In this document: positions 10,494-22,745 of the stretch, piece by piece | Layout of the letters: each line of letters opens with the position of its first letter | How positions within the stretch are numbered: the stretch's first letter is position 1 | Assembly (NCBI GenBank): GCA_022828595.1 | Contig: JAKGHH010000002.1 | Coordinates: forward strand, 40,952,222 to 41,016,221 | From: Nelumbo lutea | Taxonomy: Eukaryota; Streptophyta; Magnoliopsida; Proteales; Nelumbonaceae | Length of the DNA stretch: 64,000 bases | Direction: 5' to 3' | Translations under genes and position numbers: made by a program | Notes under the pieces: generated by a model | Seen by the model: the letters and a program-made list of their open reading frames with translations, nothing else | Told to the model about the DNA's origin: nothing | Database searches by the model: none

Positions 10494-11269
10494 GATATTC
10501 TTTCAATGCTGCCTCTAATCTGATTTCCCATTCACCAACTAAGTGCTGCTGTCAAGAGTTTGATGTTTCAGAACCTACAGCAGTCCCTAAACACAATGAT
10601 AGATACACACGCCTTTGTTCTTATCCACACCACTACTGATTTCACAAAAAAACACAGACTACACCGACATTAATTCAGCACTTACTAACCACATGCAAGC
10701 TCTCTTACAACTACTCAACAGAGTTTGTGCTTTACAAGCACCACCACACAGCCATAGCTGTCACACACAATACAGACCTGCTTTAACGCTTTTAAGAGGG
10801 CACCACAAGACCAACAAGAACTCAACTAGTACCATTGCCTTACACCTTGCACCATTCGGCCACCTACAGTAGCCCCTACACCATTCGGCCACCAGCAACA
10901 GCCCTTACACCATTTGGTCACTGTAAACACAGCCTGTTCTTGGAATTTTTCCAAGAACCAGGGCAACAACCAACCTAGTTCTCTAGGTTCTGATCAGTCC
11001 TCTCAAGTTCTTGAAGATTTTCAACCCAGAAATACCAGCAGCATAACCAACCTTCGTTTGAGAGCTTCAGCCAACCATTCACTGCTGAAGTTGTTTTCTT
11101 AGGAAAGGAGGTTCTGCGCACCAGAAAAAAAAAAGAAGAGCTGAGATGTTTCAGGCCTGGGACGAACCACTTTTCTCCATTGACATCCCAGAGAAGAAAA
11201 GGAGAGAACTGAAGCACGAACAGAAGTTGTCACGAACTGAAACAGGTCACGAACCTTGCTCTGATACCA

Positions 11270-11555
11270 TGTTTCTACTGTTGCTACAGTAGTCCGAACC
11301 AGTAAGGAGAAGAAGAAAGAGAAGGAGAAGAAGAAGAAGAGGAGAAGAAGAAGAAGATGAAAGAACTGTTGAACCTGATAGCTAAACCCTATCAGTTGAC
11401 CTCTTAATAGTGATTAGGCTCTAATTAAATGTACAAGGACTAAACTGCCCCTACTTAAGTATGGGACAGAGAACCTCTAATAAGACTGCCACATAAGCTC
11501 ATAACTTAAACCAAGGTGAGTTGACTAATCTACCCTTATTCGGCCAACTCTAACA
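11270..11555 (-). repeat. C5 5' LTR
   Basis: 286-bp TG...CA LTR on the minus strand, directly followed by the primer-binding site TGGTATCAGAGC (11258-11269). It has a long GAA/GAG tract (11305-11362 on the plus strand). It is related to the C2 LTR by a shared CCCCTACTTAAGTATGGGACA block. Confidence 0.85.
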
Positions 11556-12296
11556 GGGATGAACCCTACATATGAGTCTATCCAGGTTTAGATATTGGGC
11601 AGTAAAGATCTCCCATCAATGCAAGAAGTGCATGCCCTAGTATAGCCAAAAGAGAATGGACAAAATGTGATGAATAATTCTGAGGGGGAGTAGATTGCCT
11701 TAGTAGCAAAAGGGAGTGTAGATACAAGAGCTGGTAATTCCTTTAAGAAGAGTGACTTCTAGAAGAAAGTTGACGGATAAGCTATGGTGCACTCATTGTC
11801 AGAAGTCTAGACACACTCGAGATACATGTTTGGAACTCCATGGGAATCCAAAGTGGGCCTAGGAGATACGCCAAGACCGCCCTTCCGTGATTGATCCTAG
11901 GGAAGATATCATTAGTTCTTTCTGTGACCATTTGGAACTGTATGGAAGGGCAATCCACTAGATGGATTCTTCTCATCCTCCTTCGACTTCCTTTGCATCT
12001 ACATCAGGTAATGGTAATTTTGCCACAACTTTCCATGTGGCCTCTCATCCCTCAGACTCCCCTTGGATAATAAATTTTGGAGCCTTGAACCATATGACTA
12101 GTAAGCCAAATTGTTTTGAATCTTTTCATCTTTTATCTGGCAAGGACAAGGTGAAACTAGTTGATAGCTCTTTCTCTACCATAGTTGGTCAAGGAACCAT
12201 CTCCCTTCCTCTTGGACTTACCCTTTCTAATGTGCTACATGTTCCAAAATTACCTGTAAATTTGTTCTCTATTAGTAGTATAACAAATTCTATAGA
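11556..12296 (+). pseudogene. C6: copia gag-protease fragment
   Basis: Plus-strand fragment of the C12 family. It starts mid-gag with NPTYESIQ (compare C12 at about 35466), has a damaged zinc knuckle around 11785-11835 (CTHCQKS then a frame change), and continues to a protease region open from 11962. The usual DSGASNHM motif has become NFGALNHM (about 12072-12095), so the catalytic aspartate codon is changed and this protease could not work. It ends at SITNS (about 12291), where the LTR of C7 begins. C5 lies on its left and C7 on its right, both probably inserted into it. Confidence 0.78.
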
Positions 12297-12301
12297 GAAC
12301 A

Positions 12302-12633
12302 CTGATGTGGACCCCACTGATGTGGTACCCACTGCGTTCGTATGGCAGTAATATCTCAGTTAGTTATGACAGTGTTAGTTGGTAGTTATTTCGGTTTTTA
12401 TTATTAGATTTCTTTTATTCTTTTTGCCATGCAAGCAATAAAAGCAATTCAGCGCTTTTACAGTTAGTCAAACATTTATATAAATCACAAGAGTGGGTCG
12501 GCAGAAGTCAAGACCCTCTCTCTCTCTCTCTTTTCTGAATTCCTCTTCGTGTACTTCTTCTCTTCTTCTCTTCTTCAAATTTGTATTTATTTCTTTTTAA
12601 ATTCAAGACAGATTGTAGTCTTGATCGATTACT
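12302..12633 (+). repeat. C7 5' LTR (left end approximate)
   Basis: The right end is set by the primer-binding site at 12634. The left end is uncertain: TG dinucleotides at 12302, 12305 or 12373 are possible, the first lying where C6 protease similarity stops. It contains TTATATAAAT (about 12477-12486) as a TATA candidate and a CT-rich tract (12516-12575). There is no second copy in the window. Confidence 0.6.
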
Positions 12634-13179
12634 TGGTATTAGAGCCGACCTAGGAGTACTTATGCTTGTCTAATTAGGCCGACTACATGTGAACTTCCTA
12701 GGTTTGGAAGTTTTTCAACAGAGAAGGTGGATCGGCTGATTCTTGGAGGTTACTGGTAGTGTACAACTGCTACTAAGGAGATTGTAGAAGCCTGGGAATG
12801 TTCCAGTGATCATGAAGAATCAAAAGAAGTTTTGGATCCTCAAGATTAGGGTTTTGCATCAGCTAGAAGGTGGCGACCAGAACTTTTTCATAAAGTAAGC
12901 CTTTTTTCTTGAGATTGACTTTAGAAAAGATCATCTTGGTTTGTTCTGAGAGGTGCAGATAGAAAATCTTTGCTTTTTCACCTGTGTTTTTAGGGTTTTG
13001 AGAGAAAACTCTAAAATTCAGAACTATTATTGGTTTCAGATCAGAATTTGGACTTGTTTCATTCAGAACTGTGTTTTTTGTTCTCCGAAAGACCTAGGCC
13101 GGCTGTTATCAGTTGTTTGGGTGCTGTTTCTCTTATTACAGTAGTTAAAAGAAGGTTTTTTATTAATTCTTAATCAGGA

Positions 13180-14860
13180 ATGGAGTTCAAGAATCAAGGG
13201 GAAGGTGTTTTTGGGACTAGTAGTTCTAGTAACATGTTTGAGAATACCTTTCAGATTACAATTGTTAAGTTTGATGGATCAAACTACTTAGAATGGACTC
13301 AATCGGCCATGATGGCCATTGGGGGTAGAGGAAAACTGAACTACTTGTTGGGAGATGTGAAGGAACCAACTAAGGAGGGCCAAACCTATACCAAATGGGT
13401 TTAGGAGAATTATTTGGTTGACATGGTTGTGCAACTCTATGTAGCCACAAATCAGCCGAAACTATTTGTGGGCAAAAATAGCTAAGGAGATCTGGGATGT
13501 CATGAAAGAGGCCTACTCCCAACCCCTTAATGTTGCTAGGGCCTATGAGCTGAAATGTGAGGTTGACAACCTTAAGCAAGGAGAGAAACCAGTCTCGGTT
13601 TACTTCTCTACCTTGAAATCTTTGTGGCATGAAATTGACCATCTACAAACACTTGAGTGGGAAAGTTAGAAGGATGCATAGACTCATAGAAAGCAGGTTG
13701 AAACTTATAGGGTTTTTGAGTTCTTAGCTGGTCTAAATCCTGAATATGATATTTGTGAGACAACAACTACTGACAAGAGACAATGTGGCCCTATCACAAG
13801 CCTACTGCTTAGTGCATAGTGAAGAGACTAGGAGAAAGGTTATGATGCAACATCAGCCCTTCCAACCAGCCTTGGCAACATTTAAACCTAAGTCTAGGGG
13901 TGATACGGAGAGGGATATAAAGAAGGAAGACAAGCAGATTCTAGTATGTGAACATTGCAAGAAACCTAAGCATATTAAAGACACCTGTTGGAAGCTGCAT
14001 TCTCATCTAGTTCCAGCAAAACTCAGGAAGAAAAGGGGTAATGCTATTATGGCTGTTAATACTGATTGTGCAACCTCATCAGGCACAAAAGGCACACTTC
14101 TAGACACCCTAGCTGCTGTCCAGGATTCCCTGACTGAATTGGAAAAGGAAGTTGGCAATTCAACTCAATCATCTCAGCCGCCATCAGCTCCTCCCATATC
14201 ACCTTTTGCTCATTCAGGTACTCGGGCCTCAGCTTATCATGCTTCAGCTCCAGGTAACACTGAACATTGTTGGATAATAGACTCAGGTGCATCTGACCAT
14301 ATGATTGGCTTACCATCACTATTTACTAGCTATCACTTATCTTCTGGCAGAGATAAAGTGTCCAATGTTGATGGTTCCCTTGATGTTAAACTTAGTACTA
14401 TCATTGGACGTTGTTCAGTTTTGCATGATCCTAAACTTAGTACTAACTTGTTTTCAGTTAGTAGCATTACAAAACACCAGGATTGTTTAGTAACTTTTTT
14501 TCCTGACCATGTGTTTTTCAAGACTTGGAGACAAGGAAGGTGATTGGGACTGGCTGTGAGACAATTGGGATCTATCTGCTTGGAGAGTTCTCATTGGGAA
14601 GATAGTGAAGATAGGAAGTCTATTGTTTCTCAATCTGTTAGTTAGGTTATGCTTTGGCATAATCGGTTGGGTCATTTATCTTTTCGGTCTTTGAAGAGTT
14701 TGTTTCCTAATTTACTTGAGTCTGTTCAGATGTCCAGTTTGAGATGTGAGAGTTGTGAGCTTGCAAAGCATTGTAGAACATCTTATTCATTGAGTAATAA
14801 AAGTAGCATTCCTTTTGATATTGTGCATACCGATGTTTGGGGACCTTATCACATCACTGT
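13180..14860 (+). pseudogene. C7 gag-protease-pre-integrase
   Basis: Starts at the ATG at 13180 (MEFKNQGEG). Gag has VKFDGSNYLEWTQSAMMAIG, then an in-frame TAG at 13402-13404 where the family has CAG, a frame change near 13440, and further stops near 13666 and 13680. The zinc knuckle CEHCKKPKHIKDTC is at about 13950-13990. The protease has DSGASDHM at about 14281-14304. A pre-integrase segment from 14649 has HNRLGHLSF and CESCELAKHC, ending TDVWGPYHIT at the C8 insertion. It is the same family as C14. Confidence 0.83.
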
Positions 14861-14895
14861 TGTAATCGTATGAAGAAGAGGAATAACAGAGAAGA

Positions 14896-14936
<41 letters not shown>

Positions 14937-15199
14937 AGAAGAAGAAGAAGAAGAAGAAGAAGAAGAAGAAGAAGAAGAAGAAGAAGAGAAAAAGATATGA
15001 AGGGTCGAAAATATTGGAGTTGGCAGCACCCAGCTTCCCTTTTATTTAAAAGTTTTATAACAATTCTAAGAAATTGCAAATAGGCCCCTGGCACCTTGGA
15101 AGCACACCCTAAACAAAAGAAACGAACATGCTGCCAGCAATCTAAGCTGACAGCATTGTAACAACATGCATAAGAAAAAACAATTTAAAACTAACAACA
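14861..15199 (-). repeat. C8 3' LTR (left copy)
   Basis: 339 bp, about 54 bp longer than its partner because of expanded microsatellites (AG repeat 14899-14932, AAG repeat 14934-14988). It is followed by the polypurine tract complement at 15200. Confidence 0.9.
14899..14988. repeat. Compound microsatellite (AG)n(AAG)n
   Basis: About 17 AG units followed by about 18 AAG units, within the C8 left LTR. The partner LTR (20280-20332) has only a short AG run and interrupted GGA/GAA units, so the tract expanded after insertion. Long Ser- or Lys-rich open frames here are artefacts of the repeat. Confidence 0.95.
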
Positions 15200-15206
15200 C
15201 TCCCCC

Positions 15207-18200
15207 TCAAGTTGGGTTGAATATATCCATCATACCCAACTTGTCACACAACTCATTGTGCCGTAGGTGTGGAAGTCCTTTTGTGAGAACATCAGCAAGT
15301 TGCTCCTTAGATTTGACATAAGGGGTGCAAATTTCTCCCTTTTCCAACTTTTCTCTTATGAAATGCTTGTCCACCTCAATGTGCTCGGTCCTATCATGTA
15401 GGACTGGATTACTGGCAATGCTAATGGCTGCCTTATTGTCACTGTAGAGGGACATAGGATTGTGGACAGTAACCCCAAGTTCTCCTAGAAGGTTCTTCAG
15501 CCAAAGAGCTTCAGCCACCCCATGTGCCATAGCTCTATACTCTGCTTCAGCACTTGACCTTACCACTACACTTTGCTTCTTACTCCTCCATATCACTAGA
15601 TTTCCTCCTTCAAAGGTACAATACCCACTTGTGGATTTTCTATCATCCACAACTCTTGCCTAGTCAGCATCTATGTAGACTTCCACCTTTAGATGATTAT
15701 GTTTGCTGAATAGTAACTCTGTTCCTGGATACTTCCTCAAGTACCTAAGAATCCTCTCTGTTGCCTCCATGTGTTGTCTTTTAGGGGAATGCATGAATTG
15801 GCTTAGGACTCCAACTGAGTAAGCAATGTCTGGGCAAGTCATGGCCAAATAAAGCAACCTTCCCACTAGTCTTTGAAACTGTTTCACATCTTTTAGTGGT
15901 TCACCATCACAATTTTCTAGCTTATGGTCAACATCCATAGGGGTATCGGCTGGTTTTGCACCTAACTTGCCTGTATCTTGTAACAGATCTAGGATATATA
16001 TCCTTTGAAAGATGAAGATGCCCCTTTTTGAGTGGGCAACTTCAATTCCAAGAAAATACTTTAGGGGGCCCAGATCTTTCACTTCAAATTGAGAGGCTAG
16101 GAATTCCTTCAACTTTTGTATTTCTGTGCTCCAGTTTCTTTTAAGGATGATATCATCTACGTATACCATCAACACAACCACTTGTTCTTCATATCTCTTC
16201 GCAAAGAGAGTGTGATCAGATTGACATTGCTTGAACCCCACTTGTTGAACTGCCATATGAAATTTACTAAACCACGCTCGAGGAGATTGTTTTAGACCAT
16301 AGAGAGACTTTCTTAGTTTGCACACCTTACTTTCACTTCCTTTGGCACAGAAACCAGGGGGTTGAACCATGTACACCTCCTCCTCCAGATCACCATTCAA
16401 AAAGGCATTCTTAATATCCAGTTGATGCAATTTTCAATCAAGGTTTGCAGCCAATGATAGAAGAACCCGTATTGAGTTCATCTTGGCTATTGGGGCAAAT
16501 GTCTCGTCATAGTCATCACCATAAACTTGGGTATACCCTTTAGCTACCAGCCTTGCTTTGTACCTTTCAACTATCCCGTCTGCTTTGTGTTTCACTGTAA
16601 ACACCCACTTACACCCCACTGGGTCTTTCCCTGTTGGAAGATCCACCAACTCCCATGTTTGATTCTTGTGGAGGGCATTGATCTCCTCCTTCATAGCATC
16701 TTTCCATTCAGGGTATTTTAAAGCTTCTGCCATGTTTGTGGGTATGGGAGTACTATCAACCGCAGATAGGAAGGCACGGTGAGAAGGGGAAATGTGGTCA
16801 TAGGACACATATTGGGTAATGTGGTGTTTGGTGGTGCATGACCTGACCCCTTTTCTATGAACAATAGGAATGTCAAGGTCATCCACAACCGAAACGGGGG
16901 CTATGGGATCAATAGGTGTTGGACTTACCTCCTGGGAATCCGATAGTGTTGATTGCTTAGTGTTTGGTGGCTCCACACCTTTGTCACATTGCTGATCTCT
17001 ATGGCGTTGATGTTGGAAGACACGAAAAGGAACGAGATCCGAAATAGAAGGAAAGGAGACTTGATGAACATGGGCTTGCTTCTACTCTTCCACATTACTC
17101 TCCCCCTGAGGAGAAGCAGGGAAAAATGGTTTAGACTCAAAAAAGGAGAAATGCATGGAGACGAAGAACTTATGACCAACGGGATCAAAGCATTGGTAAC
17201 CCTTTTGCGAAGAGGGATACCCTAGAAAGACACATGGAGTAGACCGAGGGTCCAACTTACTACGGGACGGGGACAAGTCATGGACAAAGGCACGACAACC
17301 AAACACCCTCATGGGAATTGAAAAAAGAGGAGACTGAGGAAACAATAATTGATGAGGGGCTTTGTAGTTTAACGCTTTGGAGGGCATGCGATTTATGACA
17401 TAAGTAGCAGCAAGTACAACATCAACCCAAAATCGCTTGGGAACAATCATATGTAACATCATCCCTCGGGCTACCTCAAGGAGGTGTCTGTTCTTTCTTT
17501 CTGCAACACCGTTTTGTTGTGGTGTTCTTGCACATGAGCTTCTATGAATCGATCCATGGAAAGCAAAGAACTCATTTAGTTCACCATGGAAATATTCCTT
17601 CGCATTATCGGATTGAAAAATCTGAACTTCCACATGGAATTGTGTAAACACCATTCTTTGGAAATCTCTTACTATCTTTGGGACTTCGTCCTATTACGCA
17701 TGGGAAAAATCCATGTATAACGGGAGAGATCATCAATCAATGTGATAAAGTACTTATACCCGCCCTTCAAAGTTATTGTAGTAGGCCTCCACACATCAGA
17801 ATACACAATATGGAAAGGGAAACTTGATCTTTTATTACTTGAAGAAAATATTGTTCTACATTGCTTGCTCAATTAACACGCTTGGCAATGGAAATCTGAA
17901 ACTAAACAGGACTTAAATAAAAACGGAAACAAAGACTTTATTATTTCAAAAGACACATGTTCTAACCGATTATGCCACAAAACAATTTGACCCTTATTTG
18001 ACCGACTATGAGACTCTGAAGATGACACCAAGAAACTAGCCTTGCTGTCGAGAGTGTAGAGACCATCCACTAAGCTTCCTCTACCAATTGTCCTCCCAGA
18101 AGTTAGATCCTGAAAAGTTCATGAATTAGGAAAAAAGGTTACACTACAGTTTAATGAATTTTTGATAGTACTAATAGAAAGAAGGTTGATAGGTAGCTGA

Positions 18201-19545
18201 GTGACATGCAAAACATTACTCAGGTTAAGTCCTTGAGGAAGGGATATTGATCCCTAACCTGCAATGGAAGAAAAAGAGCCATCTGCCAGTCTCACTGTAT
18301 CCCTTCCTGACAAAAGATTATAAGAACTGAATAGGTTTGTCTTACTGGTCATGTGATTAGAAGCCCCTGAGTCGATCCAGGGGGAATCTGTGGCTGTGGA
18401 GACGTGGAAGGCAGAAGCTGCATTACATGATGTAGACGCAAATGAAGTAGAAGGGTTACCAGCGGCTGATCTGTCCATCTGTCGTAAGGCCCTATCATAT
18501 GATTCCAAGTGACTATGGAAGGAGTTCATAATGTCTTCCTTGGGGTTAGAACCAATGAAGTGTTCTCGAGTAGTATCAATTGGCACCACAACAGACTGAG
18601 TTTCTTGGGTTACCATATTTGCTATGTTGTGTGTTGTATTAGGCTTTTTCTAACTCTGTACCTTACCCTGTTCTTGGTTCTTTACAGCCTACTTTGGTCT
18701 CCCATGGAGCTCCCAACATGTGTCGCGTGTATGTCTTGAACGACGACAGTGAGTGCAGAACAACTTATCCTTATCATCGGCTTTCTTGGAATCATTTTTC
18801 TTTCCCAGATTATTTCCACCCATTGCAGCTAATGCCACTTGTTGCTCCTCCTCAGTTGTAACCATCACACTCCACCTACTTTCCTCAGACTGAACAAGGG
18901 CATACACCTCTTGGACTGAGGGCAATTCTTTACTTCCTAAAATCTGAACTCTAAGGGGTTCATATATGGGGTTTAGTCCCGACAAGAAGGCAAAAACCTG
19001 CTTCTGAGAGACCAGCTTCTTATAGGCTCTAGCATCATCTTCATGTTTACATTCTATAGCTTGATAGTGGTCAAATTCCTTCCACACTGAGGTAAGAGCT
19101 GAATAATAGTCTGATAAGCTGCGGTTTCCCTGTTTACAAGTTGAGGATTCAGCTTGCAACTGGTATATCTTAGCAAAGTGCCTTTGCTCTGAATAGGTGG
19201 TCTTAGCCTGTTCCCATTCTCATTTGTAGTATCTGCCCACATAAAATTCTTTTTCACATCAGATTCCATGGCTGCAAGGAGCCAGGACATCACCATACTG
19301 TTTTCTTGGTCCCACCAATCATGTTCAGGAGTCCCACTCTTTGGTTCTTTCACCCTTCCATTTATGTAACCAGCTTTTCCCCTTGCTGTTACATAAAGTT
19401 TTACACCTTTGGCCCACTCCAGGTAGTTCAGACCATTTAAAGGAGTTATCGGCATAGGAAACATCATGCTTTCAGTCCCCATACCTGCTGTACCACGGGT
19501 TGATGTAACCCCAGATGATGCAGAATCATCATTCGCCATTTTCAA
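15207..19545 (-). pseudogene. C8 gag-pol (degenerate)
   Basis: Gag starts at 19545 with TPLNGLNYLEWAKGVKLY; the frame shifts near 19205 and continues to the zinc knuckle CTHCRRSRHTRDTC (about 18755-18715). The protease lies at 18254-18616 with WIDSGASNHMTS (one hydrophobic residue short before the catalytic DSG). Pre-integrase is at 17873-18070; the integrase core at 17082-17870 includes QSDNAKEYF and TPQQNGVAERKN. RT spans 15660-16976: KEEINALHKNQTWELV, then a Trp codon turned TGA at 16434-16436, DIKNAFLNGDLEEEVY and the catalytic YVDD. A second Trp is lost (TAG, 15660-15662) just before RNase H (15207-15650: WRSKKQSVVVRSSAEAEY). Several further frame breaks occur in integrase. Confidence 0.9.
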
Positions 19546-20259
19546 AGGAAGGTATACAAGCCAAAATAGGAAAACTGCAGGTGCACAAGACCAGTCCTCA
19601 CACCAGTACTATTTCTAACAGTCACAATTAAGGCACAAAACACCACAACCTACTTCTGAAAACATGTACAGACTGCTGAAGCACATAAACAGTCCAGGAA
19701 GAAGAAGAATACTGCTGTACCAAGTATATTGATGTATATTCCATACTTCACAGACTAATTCTAGCATAGACCTGGACAAAGGGGATCACACACCCCTGTA
19801 CAGCATCTGTACGAAGGTTCAAGGAACATAACAGGTCTTCACAGCATCAGCCAAAGGTCAAAAAAGAAAGTTTATAGGTCTTCACACCATCCGTCAAAGG
19901 AACCAGGCCTTCAAAGCATCAGCCGAAGGTCAAAAAAGAAAGTTTGTAGGTCTTCACAACATCAGTGGAAGGAACCAGGTCTTCACAGCACCAGTTGAAG
20001 GTCAAAAGGACGTTTTTTGAATCTTCACAGCATCAGTCGAAGGAGGCAAGTAAGCTTCACAGCATAGGCTTCCACCAATTAGGGTTACCTTGGTGCTACG
20101 ACCAAGGAAGAACCCAAAAGAAGAGACGAAAGTTATTTCTGGTCAGTCCAATTTGAAAATTCGGTCTTCACAGTCCAAGAAAAGAGATTGACGCCTGGGT
20201 TGAGTGAATGCTTCTCAGCAAAGAAAACTCCTATTGCCCAGCGTGTTGCTCTGTTACTA

Positions 20260-20544
20260 TGTAATCATACGAAGAAGAGGGAGAGAGAGAGAGAGAGAGA
20301 GAGGAGAGGAGGAGAGGAGGAGAAGAAGAAGAGAAAAAGATATGAAGGGTCGAAAGTATTGGAGCTGGTGGCACCCAACTTCCCTTTTTATTAAAAGTTT
20401 TATAACAATTCTAAGAAATTGCAAATAGGCCCCTGGCACCTTGGTAGCACACCCTAAACAAAAGAAAAGAACATGCTGCCAGCAATCTAAGCTGACAGCA
20501 TTGTAACAACATGAATAAGAAAAAACAATTTAAAACTAACAACA
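20260..20544 (-). repeat. C8 5' LTR (right copy)
   Basis: 285 bp TG...CA on the minus strand, next to the variant primer-binding site at 20248-20259. The right end is fixed by the ACTGC target duplication. Confidence 0.9.
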
Positions 20545-21092
20545 ACTGCTATGGGGGGATACAAATATTTCTTGTTGTTTGTTGATGACTATACCTATTT
20601 TTCTCGGGTTTACCTTATGCGTTCTCGAGATGAGGTTCCTGTTTTGACCCAGATCTTTCATTAGATGATTTTAACCCAATTTGGGATTAAAATCAAAATC
20701 TTCAGAGCCAATAATGCGAATGAATACTTTGCCTCTCCATTAGCATCTTATTTGCTTGATCATGGGATTATCCACTAGAGTACTTGTTCATACACCACAA
20801 TAGAATGGGGTTGCTGAGAGAGAATAGGCACATATTGGAGGTGGCTAGAAGCATAATGTTTTACTCCAATGTGCCTATTCGTTTCTAGGGAGATGCTATT
20901 CTTACAACAATGTATCTCATCAATCGAGTTCCTTCACGGGATCTTGACATGAAACCTCCATTTACCCTTCTACATCGTGATAAAGAATTGTTTACTATTC
21001 CCCTTAAAACCTTTGGTTGTACTTGCTTTGTTCAAATTTTTAGCCCTCATCATTCCAAATTTGATCCTAAGGCCTCCAAATGTATTTCTCTA
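20545..21092 (+). pseudogene. C7 integrase, continued
   Basis: The integrase core resumes right after C8: GGYKYFLLFVDDYT, SRVYLMRSRDEVP, then a decayed middle, FRANNANEYF (the second catalytic Asp region, with the usual SDN changed to ANN so the aspartate is lost), ERIGTYWR in a shifted frame, and MYLINRVPSRDLDMKPPFTLL from about 20910. It ends near PKASKCISL (about 21090) at the C9 junction. Confidence 0.8.
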
Positions 21093-21105
21093 TTGACAGG
21101 TGTAT

Positions 21106-21407
21106 TATATGTAGTGTTGGCTAATTTGTGGCTGCATTGAGTTCACAAGCCACCCAATGACAGTGTAATTTTCTTGCATCCACTTCTCATAGGATGGGTC
21201 ATCTTCTAGGGGAGCCTTCTTACTCCCAGAAATGAACCCCCACTTTCCTCTTCTGCATACATAAATCTTTACTGATTGTGACCATGCCAGATAATTAGTT
21301 CCATCTAGTTTAACTGTGGTCACAGTCAATAAAGAATCACTTGGAGTCCCTTGAACCAGTCCATATTCAACACCACTCTTGTTTTCAAACTCTGAGGAGT
21401 ACATCAT
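21106..21407 (-). pseudogene. C9 gag N-terminus
   Basis: About 98 open codons from an ATG at 21407: TTVKLDGTNYLAWSQSVKIY, RGKWGFISGSKKAP, YEKWMQENYTVIGW, NSMQPQISQHY. It is nearly the same protein as the start of C10 and C17 gag. It is truncated at the C7 junction without internal lesions in the part that remains. Confidence 0.85.
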
Positions 21408-22221
21408 GTAAACACTTCAAATATGATTTCAGATGACTTCTACAAGTATACTGAATGAGGACAAGCAAGAACTGAGTTCAGCCGACCACAAGAAGGCAAT
21501 ACACTGAGTTCATCTGACCACAAGAAACAAGGTCAAACTACACCCGAAAGTTGTGAGAACCAAGACCCAAGCAGAAACTTCTACAAGAGGCACCAAAAAC
21601 AGCTTGGTTCAGCCTTCAAGAAGTAATCAGAAACTTCTAGGCACTGTGCACTCAACTGAAGTTCCTTTTCAAATCTGGGGCTTCAAGGTAATCACCAAAG
21701 AAATAGCCAAGAAGAGTAACTACCAATTGGTATTGCTGAAAAGGCCTTTTTACAAACACAGTGTGGGCAATAGAGACAACCCCACTGTCAAAAAAGAAAT
21801 AAGGTCTCAAGAACAGTCCGTACAGCCCCTAAAAACAACCAAATAGAAGTAACAATCCACAACCTTGTTACAAGGATGTTTCGACAGTTTTGACAATCCA
21901 AAAAACAGCCCAGAAATTTATGGGTTAAACCAGATTAAATGGCAGCCGAAAGTAGTACAGAACAACCAGAAATTTCGGACACTTCAACAGTCCAAACATA
22001 TCAGAAACTAACCCAGAAAACTGAGCACAACTTACAGTTTCGAGCTTTAAACCAGAACCGAACTATTCCCCTTCCCTTCTTTCTCTGATTCTTCCTGGCC
22101 ACCGAACCACTTCTCCAAGAGATTCTAGTCTTGGGCACTTCCAATGACCTCTAAGAATCAGGCAACATGAGCCTAAGCTTCTAGCCCTAGAATATTGAAG
22201 TTCAGGCCTGCTCTGATACCA

Positions 22222-22484
22222 TGAAGAAAACTGAAGAGAGGAGAGCTTGAGAGTTCGGCAATGAGGGTCTGAGAATGAGAGTTTCAAACCTAACACTCTC
22301 TCAGCACCCTAACACTATTTTATTAAGATAGATTTGAATAATTACAAGGAGGCCCTTAGTTGGGCAAGAATTTACAAAGAACATAATATAGACAGGATGG
22401 GCCCAGAAAAGGCCCATTACAGAAAAACATAAATAACAAGAAAGAATAAACAGCCTATGGGCCATTTGGCCCATCTTCTCTACA
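22222..22484 (-). repeat. C9 5' LTR
   Basis: 263-bp LTR ending CCCATCTTCTCTACA on the plus strand, the same terminal block as both C17 LTRs. Here the LTR ends with a plain CA next to the primer-binding site, unlike C17. Confidence 0.83.
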
Positions 22485-22745
22485 TGGGCCCCATAGGGAG
22501 TTTGACCGGGTCGCTTAGTGATTAAAGGCCTTCTCATTATTCTTCTTGAAGATCGAATCAAGTGGATTGGTGTTCTGTGAAGTCTACAAGGAGCGGTTGA
22601 GTTTTCTCTGTTTCTCCCAACTTCCGGGTGTGATGCTGGTTATTGGTACGGCTGCATAGAGGTTGGCTCACAACACAGTTTTTGTTTTGTCTTCATTTGT
22701 CATTATTCGAAGTTGTTTGAAGTCATTTTTGAAGTATTTAAGAAG

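Larger units (their letters stand above)
9050..11555 (-). mobile_element. C5: Ty1/copia element, 5' half
   Basis: Minus-strand copia element with 5' LTR (11270-11555), perfect primer-binding site (11258-11269), leader, intact gag and protease, then nothing beyond 9050, where RTE-LINE sequence begins. Its 3' half was lost, or the LINE insertion or a deletion removed it. The LTR right end is followed by GGGAT and immediately by C6 gag, so C5 appears to sit inside C6's gag; the left target copy is missing. Confidence 0.83.
14861..20544 (-). mobile_element. C8: complete Ty1/copia element inside C7
   Basis: Both LTRs are present (14861-15199 and 20260-20544), giving a 5,684-bp minus-strand element with all coding domains in standard copia order. 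The target duplication is ACTGT (14856-14860) versus ACTGC (20545-20549), one transition apart, and the integrase frame of C7 continues across. The LTRs differ at roughly 9-10 of about 215 alignable non-microsatellite sites by eye (about 4-5%). The primer-binding site reads TAGTAACAGAGC (20248-20259), two changes from the usual one. The polypurine tract complement CTCCCCCTCAAG starts at 15200. Confidence 0.92.
12302..21092 (+). mobile_element. C7: Ty1/copia element, interrupted by C8
   Basis: Plus-strand copia element: 5' LTR (about 12302-12633), variant primer-binding site TGGTATTAGAGC (12634-12645), leader, gag from 13180, protease, pre-integrase, then C8 (14861-20544), then the integrase core resuming at 20545 and fading at about 21092, where minus-strand C9 begins. 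RT, RNase H and the 3' LTR are missing. The join across C8 restores the integrase frame (TDVWGPYHIT then AMGGYKYF). Confidence 0.82.
21100..22484 (-). mobile_element. C9: Ty1/copia element, 5' end only
   Basis: Minus-strand fragment of the C17 family: 5' LTR 22222-22484, perfect primer-binding site 22210-22221, leader about 21408-22209, and the gag N-terminus 21106-21407, cut off at QISQHY. Beyond 22484 the sequence switches to the leader of C10, which is of the same family in opposite orientation. A deletion must have removed the remainder of C9. Confidence 0.83.

Noticed and set aside
10615..11217. Open frames of 60-85 codons upstream of C5 gag
   Set aside because: They lie in the untranslated leader between the C5 gag start and the LTR and match nothing recognisable.
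14787..15094. Long poly-Ser, poly-Lys and poly-Leu open frames on both strands
   Set aside because: They are translations of the AG/AAG microsatellite in the C8 LTR, not proteins.
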